From positions 372,001-436,000 of the forward strand of contig LN483072.1 of the NCBI GenBank assembly GCA_900016675.1: 64,000 bases of DNA, read 5' to 3'. Made by a program: the position numbers and the translations under genes. Below the pieces are notes generated by a model. It was not told where the DNA came from. It saw only the letters and a program-made list of their open reading frames with translations, and searched no databases. Numbering within the stretch: the first letter of the stretch is position 1; each line of letters begins with the position of its first letter. The DNA is from Arthrobacter saudimassiliensis (lineage in GTDB: Bacteria; Actinomycetota; Actinomycetes; Actinomycetales; Micrococcaceae). Shown here one piece after another: positions 52,247 through 61,101 of this stretch.

Positions 52247-52273
52247 TAGTGCTCTCTTGATAGCTGAGCGGCC

Positions 52274-52305
52274 GGTCCTGTCTGCTGGGCCCAGCAGACA
52301 GGACC
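52274..52305. terminator. Perfect 32-base palindrome between convergent genes
   Basis: A perfect inverted repeat beginning GGTCCTGTCTGCTGGG whose second half is its exact complement, 27 bases after the DUF499 gene. It can form a 14-base-pair stem with a four-base loop in RNA from either strand. No T-run follows, but the position fits a bidirectional terminator. Confidence 0.6.
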
Positions 52306-52430
52306 CTTGCTCTAAGGCACCGTGAACCGACGTGCCACGAGCTCAACTCTGCCTGTTGATGATCATCTGTGATTCTGTCTAGGGCCTGCAGCCGGCGGCC
52401 TGCATTGGGCCGTGCGGAGTAGCGGTCTTG

Positions 52431-54326
52431 TTAATTCGTTTGGGTATTGGGCAGGTGGGGCCCGATATACCCGACGATAATGTGACCTGTCGCTCCAGTT
52501 GCATCGAGGTAATGCAAGCGTGGGGATATCAGCCCATGCTTAGCGATGCGGAAATGTGCCCCCATGAAAGCCTCGCCTGAAGAATCCACGTCAAGCGGAA
52601 CGGGAAGCACCCGGGGCTTGCGAAACGTGGGGTTGTTCTTGACTGACTCACTCTCATCCCGCGCATGCCGGCCCGGCGGATACGTTCGTCCGCCAGCGGG
52701 CGCTGACTCGAGGTAGCTGTGCACCCCAGGACTATCTATCCCCTCAGCCTTCATCCGTGCGTAATCGTTGAGCGCAAGAAGTATGCTCCAGGTCATGGCG
52801 CACCATCGACCCACTGCATCGTGGTCGTCTAAGGCTGCCGTCACGTCCTTATTACCCGTGAAGACCAGATACGGGAGATCAGTGACTAGTTCGACCAAGC
52901 TGTTGAAGTTGGATGGGGCAGGGAAAGCGGGTGATTCCGGGACGTCTAGACTGGCCCAGTCAGTATCAGCACCTGCACTCGCTAGAAGGGCACGCAGCCT
53001 GAGCTCGGCTTCTTGAGCCGCCTGGGTTCGCTCATACTGCGCTTCCAGTAGCTCCCATGTCTCGCCTGAGTCCAATTCCAGGTCCTCGATCAAATGACGC
53101 AGCCTCGCCTGCTCCACCGCTGCTTCATCGAGGGCAGCCGACTTTTGATCCACAATCGATAAAAGGCGCGTGCTCAGAGCAGAAGCTCCGCGCCCGGCCT
53201 CGAGCAGATCCGTAAGAGTATTGACCGAGTCCACCGAAGCGGGCCTACCACTGTATTCCTCCACGAGTGACCGGAGGCTCAAGTAGATTTCTGCTTCCTC
53301 CGCCAAGTGAGCCTGGCTGGCTTCACCGTGGGAATCCGGCACCCGATCCATTGGTTCGCCCGGCGAGCCGCTGACTTCGCCGGGTACAACGGGAGTGTTG
53401 TTCGTCGGCGCTTTATCGGCTCCGGCTGTCTCGGTTCTCTGCACAGGTTTTACGCCCGCTTGCCTGATCGGCAGGGGCAAGCGAACGGCGAAGTCATCCA
53501 ACCGCCGATCAATTAGGCGCACGTTCTCGTCCAACAGTGTTTCCTGAGCGACTTCACGAGCCTTGTAGCTAAGCGTCTTTCCTAGCCGCCGAGAATCCTG
53601 CCCGGCGATCGAACTGGCAGTCACAAAGCGGTGACGTGCAGCATCTTGTTGATCATCAACGTCAAGTTCCGGAAGAAAAGTTCTCAGCATCCCCGGCCGC
53701 ACTGCAAAGGCTGGACCCACCTTGGAATTAAACAGGTCAGTAGCAGACGGATCAAGGACGTACCCGGAGGCTTGCCCCACTGTCTGGCGCAGGATTCTTC
53801 CTACAAATTCCTGCCATGACTTGAGCGGAAGTTCTGGGCTGCTTCCGGCGATGAAAGAGAGAGTGCGCCGACCATGTCTAGTCAATACCCGTATGAGATC
53901 ATCCACCTGCTGTGCCTGTACCACGACAGGCTTTTGGGTGAGTTTTACGCCGCGGTCAAAACAGCTGTACTCATCTATAAGTGCCCGCACGATCCTGGGT
54001 GCGCCTGCCCATTTGGTGCCGTCCACGTCCATCCAGAACCAGGGTGCCCCGTCCACCGGATCGCGGACCGTTAGCGTGGACGTCCAGTCGCCCTGAGGGC
54101 TCTTCTCAGTGAGGATCAGGCGCTGGGTGCCTGCAAGATCACCAGTATCTGGAACGAGCCATTTCACGGTCGCGTTTTCTGAGACAACCGTTTCTTGATT
54201 GGGCTTTACCGCCCCGCTCTCGAGCCCCTTTTCGTCCAGCCACCTGAAGAAATGCTGGGTTATCTCCTCAACGACTGCGCCCGGTTGGCGGGGGTGCATT
54301 GTGAACAAGGTTCTATAAGTCAGCAT
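52431..54326 (-). CDS. 631-residue protein of unknown function in the defence island
   Basis: I do not recognise a named family. It starts MLTYRTLFTMHPRQPGAVVEEITQHFFRWLDEKG and has an alpha-beta N-terminal region (to about 240) with GQASGYVLDPSATDLFNSKVGPAFAVRPGMLRTFLPELDVDDQQDAARHRF, a conserved-looking block. A long disordered linker (about 285-335, rich in P, T, G) follows, then a coiled-coil region (AALDEAAVEQARLRHLIEDLELDSGETWELLEAQYERTQAAQEAELRLRALL). It ends with a compact beta-rich domain (FRIAKHGLISPRLHYLDATGATGHIIVGYIGPHLPN). No signal peptide or membrane helix is seen. It lies tail-to-tail with the DUF499 gene and 94 bases before the end of the PLD-helicase gene on the same strand. 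Confidence 0.7.
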   Translation of the reverse strand: MLTYRTLFTMHPRQPGAVVEEITQHFFRWLDEKGLESGAVKPNQETVVSENATVKWLVPDTGDLAGTQRLILTEKSPQGDWTSTLTVRDPVDGAPWFWMDVDGTKWAGAPRIVRALIDEYSCFDRGVKLTQKPVVVQAQQVDDLIRVLTRHGRRTLSFIAGSSPELPLKSWQEFVGRILRQTVGQASGYVLDPSATDLFNSKVGPAFAVRPGMLRTFLPELDVDDQQDAARHRFVTASSIAGQDSRRLGKTLSYKAREVAQETLLDENVRLIDRRLDDFAVRLPLPIRQAGVKPVQRTETAGADKAPTNNTPVVPGEVSGSPGEPMDRVPDSHGEASQAHLAEEAEIYLSLRSLVEEYSGRPASVDSVNTLTDLLEAGRGASALSTRLLSIVDQKSAALDEAAVEQARLRHLIEDLELDSGETWELLEAQYERTQAAQEAELRLRALLASAGADTDWASLDVPESPAFPAPSNFNSLVELVTDLPYLVFTGNKDVTAALDDHDAVGRWCAMTWSILLALNDYARMKAEGIDSPGVHSYLESAPAGGRTYPPGRHARDESESVKNNPTFRKPRVLPVPLDVDSSGEAFMGAHFRIAKHGLISPRLHYLDATGATGHIIVGYIGPHLPNTQTN

Positions 54327-54420
54327 GCTGGAACTTCTTTCATCATCGAATCAAGATTGAGCAGGGCCGGAACGGATTAGCACAAGGTATGGACGTTGCC
54401 GCATAACCTCGAGAAGCACA

Positions 54421-57400
54421 TCACAAAGCAACAGCACTAGCGTCCACGTAGACGTCGCCAGGCATCGGCCGGTGCAGCTTCCAGGTGATGGCGATGGGCT
54501 TCGATCCCGTGTGCGACATGTAGTCCATCTGTCCCAGACAGGTGTATGGCATCGTCAGCCCCGAATCGTCATTCTCACGAGGACGGGTGAACAGCAGAAC
54601 CTGGCTACCTGCCTTCTTATGGTCGAGATACCGCTTACCGGTAGGGCTTTCGGGGAACGTGGCGTTCTGGGATTCCCAGTGGAATACCTCAGGGCTCATC
54701 GCGTAGTCCTTATACATAATTGACGCCGCCCTGTCCTTGGCATCCTTCTCGAGCGTGACGAAGAAGGCATCCGTCTTTGTATCCTCGCACCAGGCAACAC
54801 CTTCACGGTGCCGCGCCCGGCGCCCCTCCAGGGAGAGATAGCCCAGAGCCGCCAGAACTTCCTCCCGCCGGTAGGTGGCGTGCGAGTACAGCGGCACATA
54901 CTGAAGTTCCCGGCCCAGGCCCTTCGGCGAGTAGCGGGACCGCTGGATACCCAATTCCATAAGCTGCTGGATTTCGGAAACGACCGGAGGCAGTGCGCGC
55001 ACAAAGTCCAGTCCGGCGTCGTAATCCTCAAAACCGCCACCTTCCGGCCAGAGAGCGAAAAAGAGCATTCGAGCCAGCGTCTGTTCCCGGTCCCCCAACT
55101 GGTCATAACGAAGAGTCTCATCGGACACCAGCCGGGCATACGTTTCAGCCCGTTCGGGATCGTCCACGCACAGGAAGGTCGTCATGCGGCGAAGCAGGAG
55201 TGCCTCCTCCGCCACGGACACAGTCGGTTTTCCGGCGACGACGGTCTCCGGCCCATAGGCCAGATCCACAAGGCCGGCGCCACGGAGCAGTGCCGTCCAT
55301 GAGTCACCGGTCTTCCGGTATATGTCTTCCGAGCTCAGTCCCGATGCCTGCAGGAAGCCCTCCAGCCTCAGTTCACCGTGGGACTTGACGTCCGCAATTA
55401 GCTGACGCTTGTTGAAGCGAAGCTGGGCGCGGATATTGTCGAGAATGATCTTCTGCGCCACCCGATCCAGCACAATCTGCGAACCCGACGGCAGATGCGG
55501 GAATTCATCTTCCACGGCCTTAGCGAGCGGTTTCCGGCCCAGCCCCGTTAGTGCCCGGAGCTTGGTCTCGAAACGGAACTCGCGATGCTGCTGGCCGATA
55601 TAGTCCAGCACGGTCAGCACTGATTTGTCCTTCGCCCGGCGCAGCCCACGGCCAAGCTGTTGCAGGAAGACGGTTGAACTCTGCGTCGGGCGGAGCAGCA
55701 TGATCGTGTCAACTTCGGGCAGGTCCAGTCCTTCGTTGAAGAGGTCGACCGCGAAGATGCAGTTCAGTTCCCGGTTCCGGAGTCGCCTGAGCGCATCGGC
55801 CCGCTCATTGCCCGGGGTGTCCCCCGAAACGGCAACAGAGGGAATTCCGGCCCTGTTGAAGACCTTCGCCATGTATTCCGCGTGCTGAACCGAAACGCAG
55901 AACCCCAGGGCGCGCATCTGCTGCGTGGAGGACACCTTGTCCCGCAGTTCAGTGATCACTTTCGCCGCCCGTGCGTCGTTGCCTGTGTACAGGTTGCTGA
56001 GTTGGCCGACGTCGTAATTGCCGCGCTTCCATTCAACCTGCGAGAGATCGACGTCGTCGGCTACGCCGAAGTAGTGGAAGGGCACAAGGAGATCGGCGTC
56101 CAGCGCGTCCCACAAACGGAGTTCACTGGCGACGCGGCCGTCAAAGAACTGCTCCGCGACGTTGACGCCGTCGCCTCGCTCCGGGGTGGCGGTCAGTCCC
56201 AGCAGTTCCTGAGGACGCAGGTGGTCGATCAGCCGCCGATACGTTGGCGCCTGGGCGTGATGGAACTCGTCAATAACGACGACGTCGAACGCGTCGGCGT
56301 CGAGCTGTCCGACGCCGAGGGCGGCCAGGGACTGGACGCTGGCGAACACCTGCTTCCATTGCGCCGGCTTGTTGTCACCGACGAATAACTCGCCAAAGGA
56401 GCCGCTCTGCATTACGTCGCGGTAGGTGCGCAGCGACTGCTCCAGGATCTCTTTCCTGTGGGCCACGAAGAGCAGGGAAAGCGGCCGTCCAGCTGCTTCG
56501 CACAGGCGCTTGTAATCCAGCGCGGCGATCACCGTTTTCCCGGTTCCCGTGGCAGCAACGAGGAGATTGCGGTGATGGCCCTGGACTTCCCGGGCTGCGT
56601 CCAATTCCTCCAGCATTTCCTGCTGGTGGACGTAGGGCTGGATTTCCAGCCCGGTAACTGCCGCCGGAAGAGACGTGATGCTGCCGCCGTTGCGAGCCAG
56701 GGCGGCGTCAAGTTTGTCACCGTCCCGGGCCGGGTCGTAAGTCTGAAACGCGGGCTGCTGCCAGTAGCTGTCGAAGGTGATTTCGAATTTCTGCAGCAGC
56801 TCAGGCGTGCCGACCGAGGAAAGCCGAACGTTCCATTCCAATCCGTCGAGCATGGCCGGCGCGCTGAGGTTGGAGCTGCCGACATAGGCGGTGTCGAACC
56901 CGGTGTTCCGCCGGAAGAGCCAAGCTTTGGCATGGAGCCGGGTGGCGTGGGTTTCGTAGTTGATCCGCACCTCGGCGCCGTACTTCACGACCAGCTCGTC
57001 GATGGCGCGCCGTTCCGTGGCGCCCATGTAGGTGCTGGTGATGACCCGGATGGGGATGCCGCGGTCCCGCAGGTCCTCAAGGGCAGGCTCGAGGAGGCGG
57101 AGGCCGGTCCAGCGAATGAAGGCGCAGAGCAGGTCGACCCGGTCTGCCGATCCCATTTCGGCGCGGAGCTCGGCTGCGAGGTTGGGGTCGTCCTTGCCGT
57201 TGGTGAGCAGCGCTGATTTGCGCAGCGGGGTCGTCGGGCGGCGCAGCTGACGCCGTTTGAGCGTGTCTGCGGGGAAGGCGGACAGGAGCTGGTGTGGCCC
57301 GGGCTGGACGGTGTCTGACGAGAGCTGTTGCAGGATGTTGTTGGTGAGAGAAACGCGGTCCTCGGGCTTTGTTCCTGCCAAAACCTCACGCACTCGGGCC

Positions 57401-57561
57401 GCGACGTGTTCCGCCAGGAGAGCCGGAGATTCGTCGTCGGAGACTGATTCAAACACTGCCTGCAGCGTCGGATGCAGGTCCAGCTGGTCCTGGAGTTGCC
57501 GGGTGTGCAGTGTTTCGTACAGGCCGTGGACCAGGCCGCCGTCTCCCCCAGGTTTGTTCAC
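54421..57561 (-). CDS. PLD-nuclease/DEAD helicase/DUF3427 fusion protein
   Basis: 1046 residues, three domains. Residues 120-260 are a phospholipase-D-type nuclease domain with HAKAWLF (HxK at about 210) and GSSNLSAPAML (about 229). The SF2 helicase follows with AATGTGKTVIAALDY (about 340), VVIDEFHHA (about 432), LGLTATPER and FAVDLFNEGLDLPEVDTIMLLRPTQSSTVFLQQLGRGLRR. The C-terminal DUF3427 region ends with YMSHTGSKPIAITWKLHRPMPGDVYVDAS. Such fusions are widespread in defence islands and act alone or with a partner. The gene is divergent from the GIY-YIG nuclease gene at 57787, with 225 bases between them for two promoters. Confidence 0.9.
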   Translation of the reverse strand: MNKPGGDGGLVHGLYETLHTRQLQDQLDLHPTLQAVFESVSDDESPALLAEHVAARVREVLAGTKPEDRVSLTNNILQQLSSDTVQPGPHQLLSAFPADTLKRRQLRRPTTPLRKSALLTNGKDDPNLAAELRAEMGSADRVDLLCAFIRWTGLRLLEPALEDLRDRGIPIRVITSTYMGATERRAIDELVVKYGAEVRINYETHATRLHAKAWLFRRNTGFDTAYVGSSNLSAPAMLDGLEWNVRLSSVGTPELLQKFEITFDSYWQQPAFQTYDPARDGDKLDAALARNGGSITSLPAAVTGLEIQPYVHQQEMLEELDAAREVQGHHRNLLVAATGTGKTVIAALDYKRLCEAAGRPLSLLFVAHRKEILEQSLRTYRDVMQSGSFGELFVGDNKPAQWKQVFASVQSLAALGVGQLDADAFDVVVIDEFHHAQAPTYRRLIDHLRPQELLGLTATPERGDGVNVAEQFFDGRVASELRLWDALDADLLVPFHYFGVADDVDLSQVEWKRGNYDVGQLSNLYTGNDARAAKVITELRDKVSSTQQMRALGFCVSVQHAEYMAKVFNRAGIPSVAVSGDTPGNERADALRRLRNRELNCIFAVDLFNEGLDLPEVDTIMLLRPTQSSTVFLQQLGRGLRRAKDKSVLTVLDYIGQQHREFRFETKLRALTGLGRKPLAKAVEDEFPHLPSGSQIVLDRVAQKIILDNIRAQLRFNKRQLIADVKSHGELRLEGFLQASGLSSEDIYRKTGDSWTALLRGAGLVDLAYGPETVVAGKPTVSVAEEALLLRRMTTFLCVDDPERAETYARLVSDETLRYDQLGDREQTLARMLFFALWPEGGGFEDYDAGLDFVRALPPVVSEIQQLMELGIQRSRYSPKGLGRELQYVPLYSHATYRREEVLAALGYLSLEGRRARHREGVAWCEDTKTDAFFVTLEKDAKDRAASIMYKDYAMSPEVFHWESQNATFPESPTGKRYLDHKKAGSQVLLFTRPRENDDSGLTMPYTCLGQMDYMSHTGSKPIAITWKLHRPMPGDVYVDASAVAL

Positions 57562-57786
57562 CGTTCCAGGGTAATGGCCACTAGTGGCGGTCTACGCCTT
57601 TGACACAGGTCGCGCGCCAGGTAGTCAAAGCCCTTTAGGCCTTGGAGGCGGAGAACTCGGCCGAACCGCGCACCTATCGAGGAAATACGACCTCCGATAT
57701 GGTTATCCAACCCGGCATTGGTCCGACTGGCACGCCTCTCTTGCCTGTTGGTAACCGGCCTAACGACAACTCGTCAGATTGGGAAC

Positions 57787-58305
57787 ATGGCTAAACTCAA
57801 GCGCTTCACCGTTCCGGAACTTATTGAGTTCGGATTCAGAGGCTTTTTGTCTTTCCAAGACATCCGACGGCAGTACTCCCAGAATGATGGTGGTATCCCT
57901 GAATCTCCCGGCGTCTATATAGTGCTGCGCACGGGCAGCTCGACCCCCACCTTTCTTGTCAAGGGTTATGGAGGCACGCACAAAGCGCGGAAGGCCAACG
58001 TCCCGGTTCAAATTCTGAAAGAAAATTGGGTTGCCGATGCTCCTGTCCTCTACATCGGAAAGGCAAGCCAACGCAAGAACGGTGGCGGGCTGTACAGCCG
58101 GATAAATGAATACGCGGTCGCTGGCCAGGGCCGCTCGCACGGGCATAGCGGAGGCGAATTTATCTGGCAGCTGGCCGATGCGAGAGAGCTATTGGTGGCA
58201 TGGAAGCCCGTGCCCAGCGGGACGGAGAGGCGACTGGAAGAGTCACTCATCTTGGCCTTCCGAGATACGTACGGCAAGATTCCCTTCGCTAACCGTCAGG
58301 GGTAG
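57787..58305 (+). CDS. GIY-YIG-type nuclease-fold protein
   Basis: About 172 residues from the ATG at 57787; an upstream extension of 23 codons looks non-coding. The GIY-YIG signature appears as PGVYIVLRTG (about residue 41) and VLYIGKASQ (about 88) with GGGLYSRINEYA and the later acid in RRLEESLILAFRDTYGKIPFANRQG. The spacing between the two halves is longer than usual because of a FLVKGYGGTHKARKANVPVQILKENW insert. A small stand-alone GIY-YIG protein facing a PLD-helicase may be its nuclease partner. The ribosome site is weak. Confidence 0.75.
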   Translation: MAKLKRFTVPELIEFGFRGFLSFQDIRRQYSQNDGGIPESPGVYIVLRTGSSTPTFLVKGYGGTHKARKANVPVQILKENWVADAPVLYIGKASQRKNGGGLYSRINEYAVAGQGRSHGHSGGEFIWQLADARELLVAWKPVPSGTERRLEESLILAFRDTYGKIPFANRQG

Positions 58306-58480
58306 CTTCCTCCTACCGTCTTCCCACATGTGGTCGGCCGACACTCAGGTCAATATCTCAGCGCTGCGCCCTAAGCTCGACCATGAGATTGAAACTGGGC
58401 CCGACACTGACGTGGCGAACACCGACAACCCACAGCGGGAGGACTGAGAACCGTTGCCCGCGGTCGGACAATGCGCCGCC

Positions 58481-60856
58481 TCACCCTGCGGAGATAATTC
58501 GACCAAGCTCCCGCAGCACTGCCTGGCGAAGGTTTGGTTGCACTGATCTGGTCATTTCCTCCGCGAAAATCTGCGCCGTGGCAACAACCATCCGCTGCTC
58601 GATCGGGCCGAGAGCCTCGACCGCTTCAGTTGGCGCATCTGTAGCGCCAGACTGCGGCATCGGTGCTGCCGACACCGGCGCGAGAGCAGGGCCCAATGGT
58701 TGTGCGGGCTCCGCTACTGGAACCCGCAGAAGGGGAGCCGGCAGAGGCAAGGTGTGCTGCACTGGTGCGCCCACGTCCATGAGCGTCAGCTGTCCAGGTT
58801 CGCCTTCGACATAGTCGGGGCTGGCGGTTCCACCCAAGAGCCCAGGTAAGGTGCCCGTTGGGTAGACAATGTCCAGTCTGGTGGTGGTCCTTGTCAGCGC
58901 AATATATAGCAGCCGTTCACCGTGCGGGCGATCCAGAATGCTCTGCGGGTCGACAACAATGACCGCGTCGAATTCCAGGCCTTTAGACGCTTCCGGGCTG
59001 ACCAGATTAATAGCGTTGCTCAGCCCGCCGGAAGAGGACTCGCTCCACTGAATATCCTCGTGTCGGAATGCCGCTCGGATCTCATCCCACTTTTCCTCTA
59101 CGGCGATCACTCCGACAAATCTACCCCGGCCGCTGTGGTGCAGAACTATCTTCGCGAGCTCTGCTGGCAGGTTTTCAGGGTCCTCAGCCGTGAATTGCGG
59201 CCCATCCCCGGCAGAACGGATCACTTTAGGCGGTGCTACGGACGGTGCGGCAACCTTCAGAACAGGTTCCGCCAGAGCGAAAACTTCCCGCGGTACCCGG
59301 TACCCATGTTCCAGTTCAACGACGTCCGCCGGCAGGCTCGAACGGAGAAAGTCTTTCACCCTGCTCCACGAATCCATTGCTGTAGGGCCGGTGGACTGGG
59401 CGATGTCGCCCACTATGGTCATGGATCCTTTCCTCGAACGTCGTCTGATAGCCATCAGCTGCATCTCGGAAAGGTCCTGTGCTTCGTCGACAACGATGTG
59501 ATGGAACAGCTCCTGCTCGCCATGCATGGCCTCTGCCGCCTCGTCAATCAGCGCGAGATCAGCCAACGTCCACGGTTCCGCAGAGATACTTCCCGCCATG
59601 GGCCTATGTAGGAGACTGACTTCCGACGCCCGAAGATCAGTTCCTGCCGCTGCTCGGATAATTCTGTCTCTGGACCCCAGGAGTTCGCGAATGTACTGCG
59701 GCGGTGAGAGCTGCGGCCACATTCCGCTCAGGACCGATTCAAGGCTCTTTGGATCCAGCAGATCAGCAGAGGCCGACTTGCCCGGCACCCGCAGTTCCGC
59801 GTTCGCAAGTTCCACGAGCGCCGCCCGCAGCCTCATCCTTCCCTCCAAATACGGTTCGCTGCGGAAGTGCCGAATCAATTCGGCTATGGCTGCCACGGGA
59901 ATATCTACGAGTCGACCGCTTCCCCTGAGCTGAATTCGTACCGGCGCCTTCGGCTCACGGATGCGGTCGTTCAAGCCAACCACGATCAAATCGGCCATGA
60001 CAGCCGATCCCTTCACCGCCGCGACTTCGTCTGGTTCGGTTCCAGAAACTTTCACGCCGTGCGCCAACAGTTCGGGTAATGCTTTCTGCACGACGTCGTT
60101 ATCTCCCAGATCAGGGAGAACACGCTTAATATATCTAGTGAAGGTGGGATTGGGGCCAACAACCAGGACGTCCTGAGGCTTGACCTGCTCCTGATAGTTG
60201 AACAGGATCCAGGAGACACGATGAAGAGCAACCGCTGTCTTTCCGGTTCCCGGCCCGCCCTGAACAATGAGAAGACGGTCCTTATCCATGCGGACGACTT
60301 TGTCCTGCGCAGCCTGAATTGTGCGCACGATGTCTGTCATTTGTCCGCTTCGCTTGAGAGCCATGGCATCAAGCAAGGCATCGTCGGGCGACTCCCACTG
60401 CTCAAGCTCAGCGACCGCTTCGGCGAGTTCCTTGAAAACCGTGTCCTGAAAATCCAGAATTCGGTTGTTTTCGGCGGTGAAGGCCCTCTTGCGCAGCAAG
60501 CCCTGAGGGTCTCGGGCTGTTGCTTGGTTGTATGCGGCAGCAGCCGGAGCTTGCCAGTTCAGAACGAGGAGCTGCTTTTCTTCGTCATGCACCCTCTGCC
60601 GCCCGATGTAGTAAACCTCACCGTCTTCAAGATCCATCCGCCCAAAAGCGACGTTCGCGTCGGGGAAGCTCGGCTCTGCGGCGTCAAAGACGCGCTGAAA
60701 TGCACGGCGTTCGGCGGCGGTGCCAGCAGACCAATTGGCTGCGGTCCTGGAGCTGACTGTGGCCTGACGCGCTTCCGCCGCTGTATCGAAATATGCCTGT
60801 TCGACGGCAAGTTCTTCCGACTTGCTCATCTTTGCGTCCATTGACTCGATGGTCAT
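58481..60856 (-). CDS. HelD-like UvrD/Rep-family (SF1) helicase
   Basis: About 791 residues from the ATG at 60856, with GGGGGAG four bases upstream. The layout is that of actinobacterial HelD: an N-terminal coiled-coil arm (KSEELAVEQAYFDTAAEARQA), a small beta domain with VYYIGRQRVHDEEKQLLVLNWQAPAAAAYNQA, Walker A IVQGGPGTGKTAVALHR (about 205), VVDEAQDLSEMQL (about 457), HGYRVPREVFALAEP, and the final motifs GLEFDAVIVVDP and LLYIALTRTTTRLDIVYP. HelD-type proteins recycle stalled RNA polymerase, and some give rifamycin resistance; a defence role is possible by location. It is divergent from the NERD-helicase gene (245 bases between). Confidence 0.85.
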   Translation of the reverse strand: MTIESMDAKMSKSEELAVEQAYFDTAAEARQATVSSRTAANWSAGTAAERRAFQRVFDAAEPSFPDANVAFGRMDLEDGEVYYIGRQRVHDEEKQLLVLNWQAPAAAAYNQATARDPQGLLRKRAFTAENNRILDFQDTVFKELAEAVAELEQWESPDDALLDAMALKRSGQMTDIVRTIQAAQDKVVRMDKDRLLIVQGGPGTGKTAVALHRVSWILFNYQEQVKPQDVLVVGPNPTFTRYIKRVLPDLGDNDVVQKALPELLAHGVKVSGTEPDEVAAVKGSAVMADLIVVGLNDRIREPKAPVRIQLRGSGRLVDIPVAAIAELIRHFRSEPYLEGRMRLRAALVELANAELRVPGKSASADLLDPKSLESVLSGMWPQLSPPQYIRELLGSRDRIIRAAAGTDLRASEVSLLHRPMAGSISAEPWTLADLALIDEAAEAMHGEQELFHHIVVDEAQDLSEMQLMAIRRRSRKGSMTIVGDIAQSTGPTAMDSWSRVKDFLRSSLPADVVELEHGYRVPREVFALAEPVLKVAAPSVAPPKVIRSAGDGPQFTAEDPENLPAELAKIVLHHSGRGRFVGVIAVEEKWDEIRAAFRHEDIQWSESSSGGLSNAINLVSPEASKGLEFDAVIVVDPQSILDRPHGERLLYIALTRTTTRLDIVYPTGTLPGLLGGTASPDYVEGEPGQLTLMDVGAPVQHTLPLPAPLLRVPVAEPAQPLGPALAPVSAAPMPQSGATDAPTEAVEALGPIEQRMVVATAQIFAEEMTRSVQPNLRQAVLRELGRIISAG

Positions 60857-61101
60857 GGCTCTCCCCCATCCTCGTGCTCTCTGCCGTGAGAGCCTAATGC
60901 CTGCGCTCAGGCTATCCGTGACTACGGACACTGTCCGAAAAGACAGGTATGGCGTGAGACACACGTGGGTTCTGATTTCGTGCTGCCGGAGTCCCGAAGT
61001 TTCCCCGTGACGGCCATGAGACCGCAAGTGACCACTGTCGTCCTCCTACTCAGCGGTAACCTGCTCACGTAAGGTCTCAGACCGCCGGATATGGGGGAAC
61101 C

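Noticed and set aside
42441-57561. Full DISARM system
   Set aside because: A DrmD-like helicase and an adenine methylase are present, but DrmA and DrmB (DUF1998) are not, and the PLD domain is part of a different helicase fusion.
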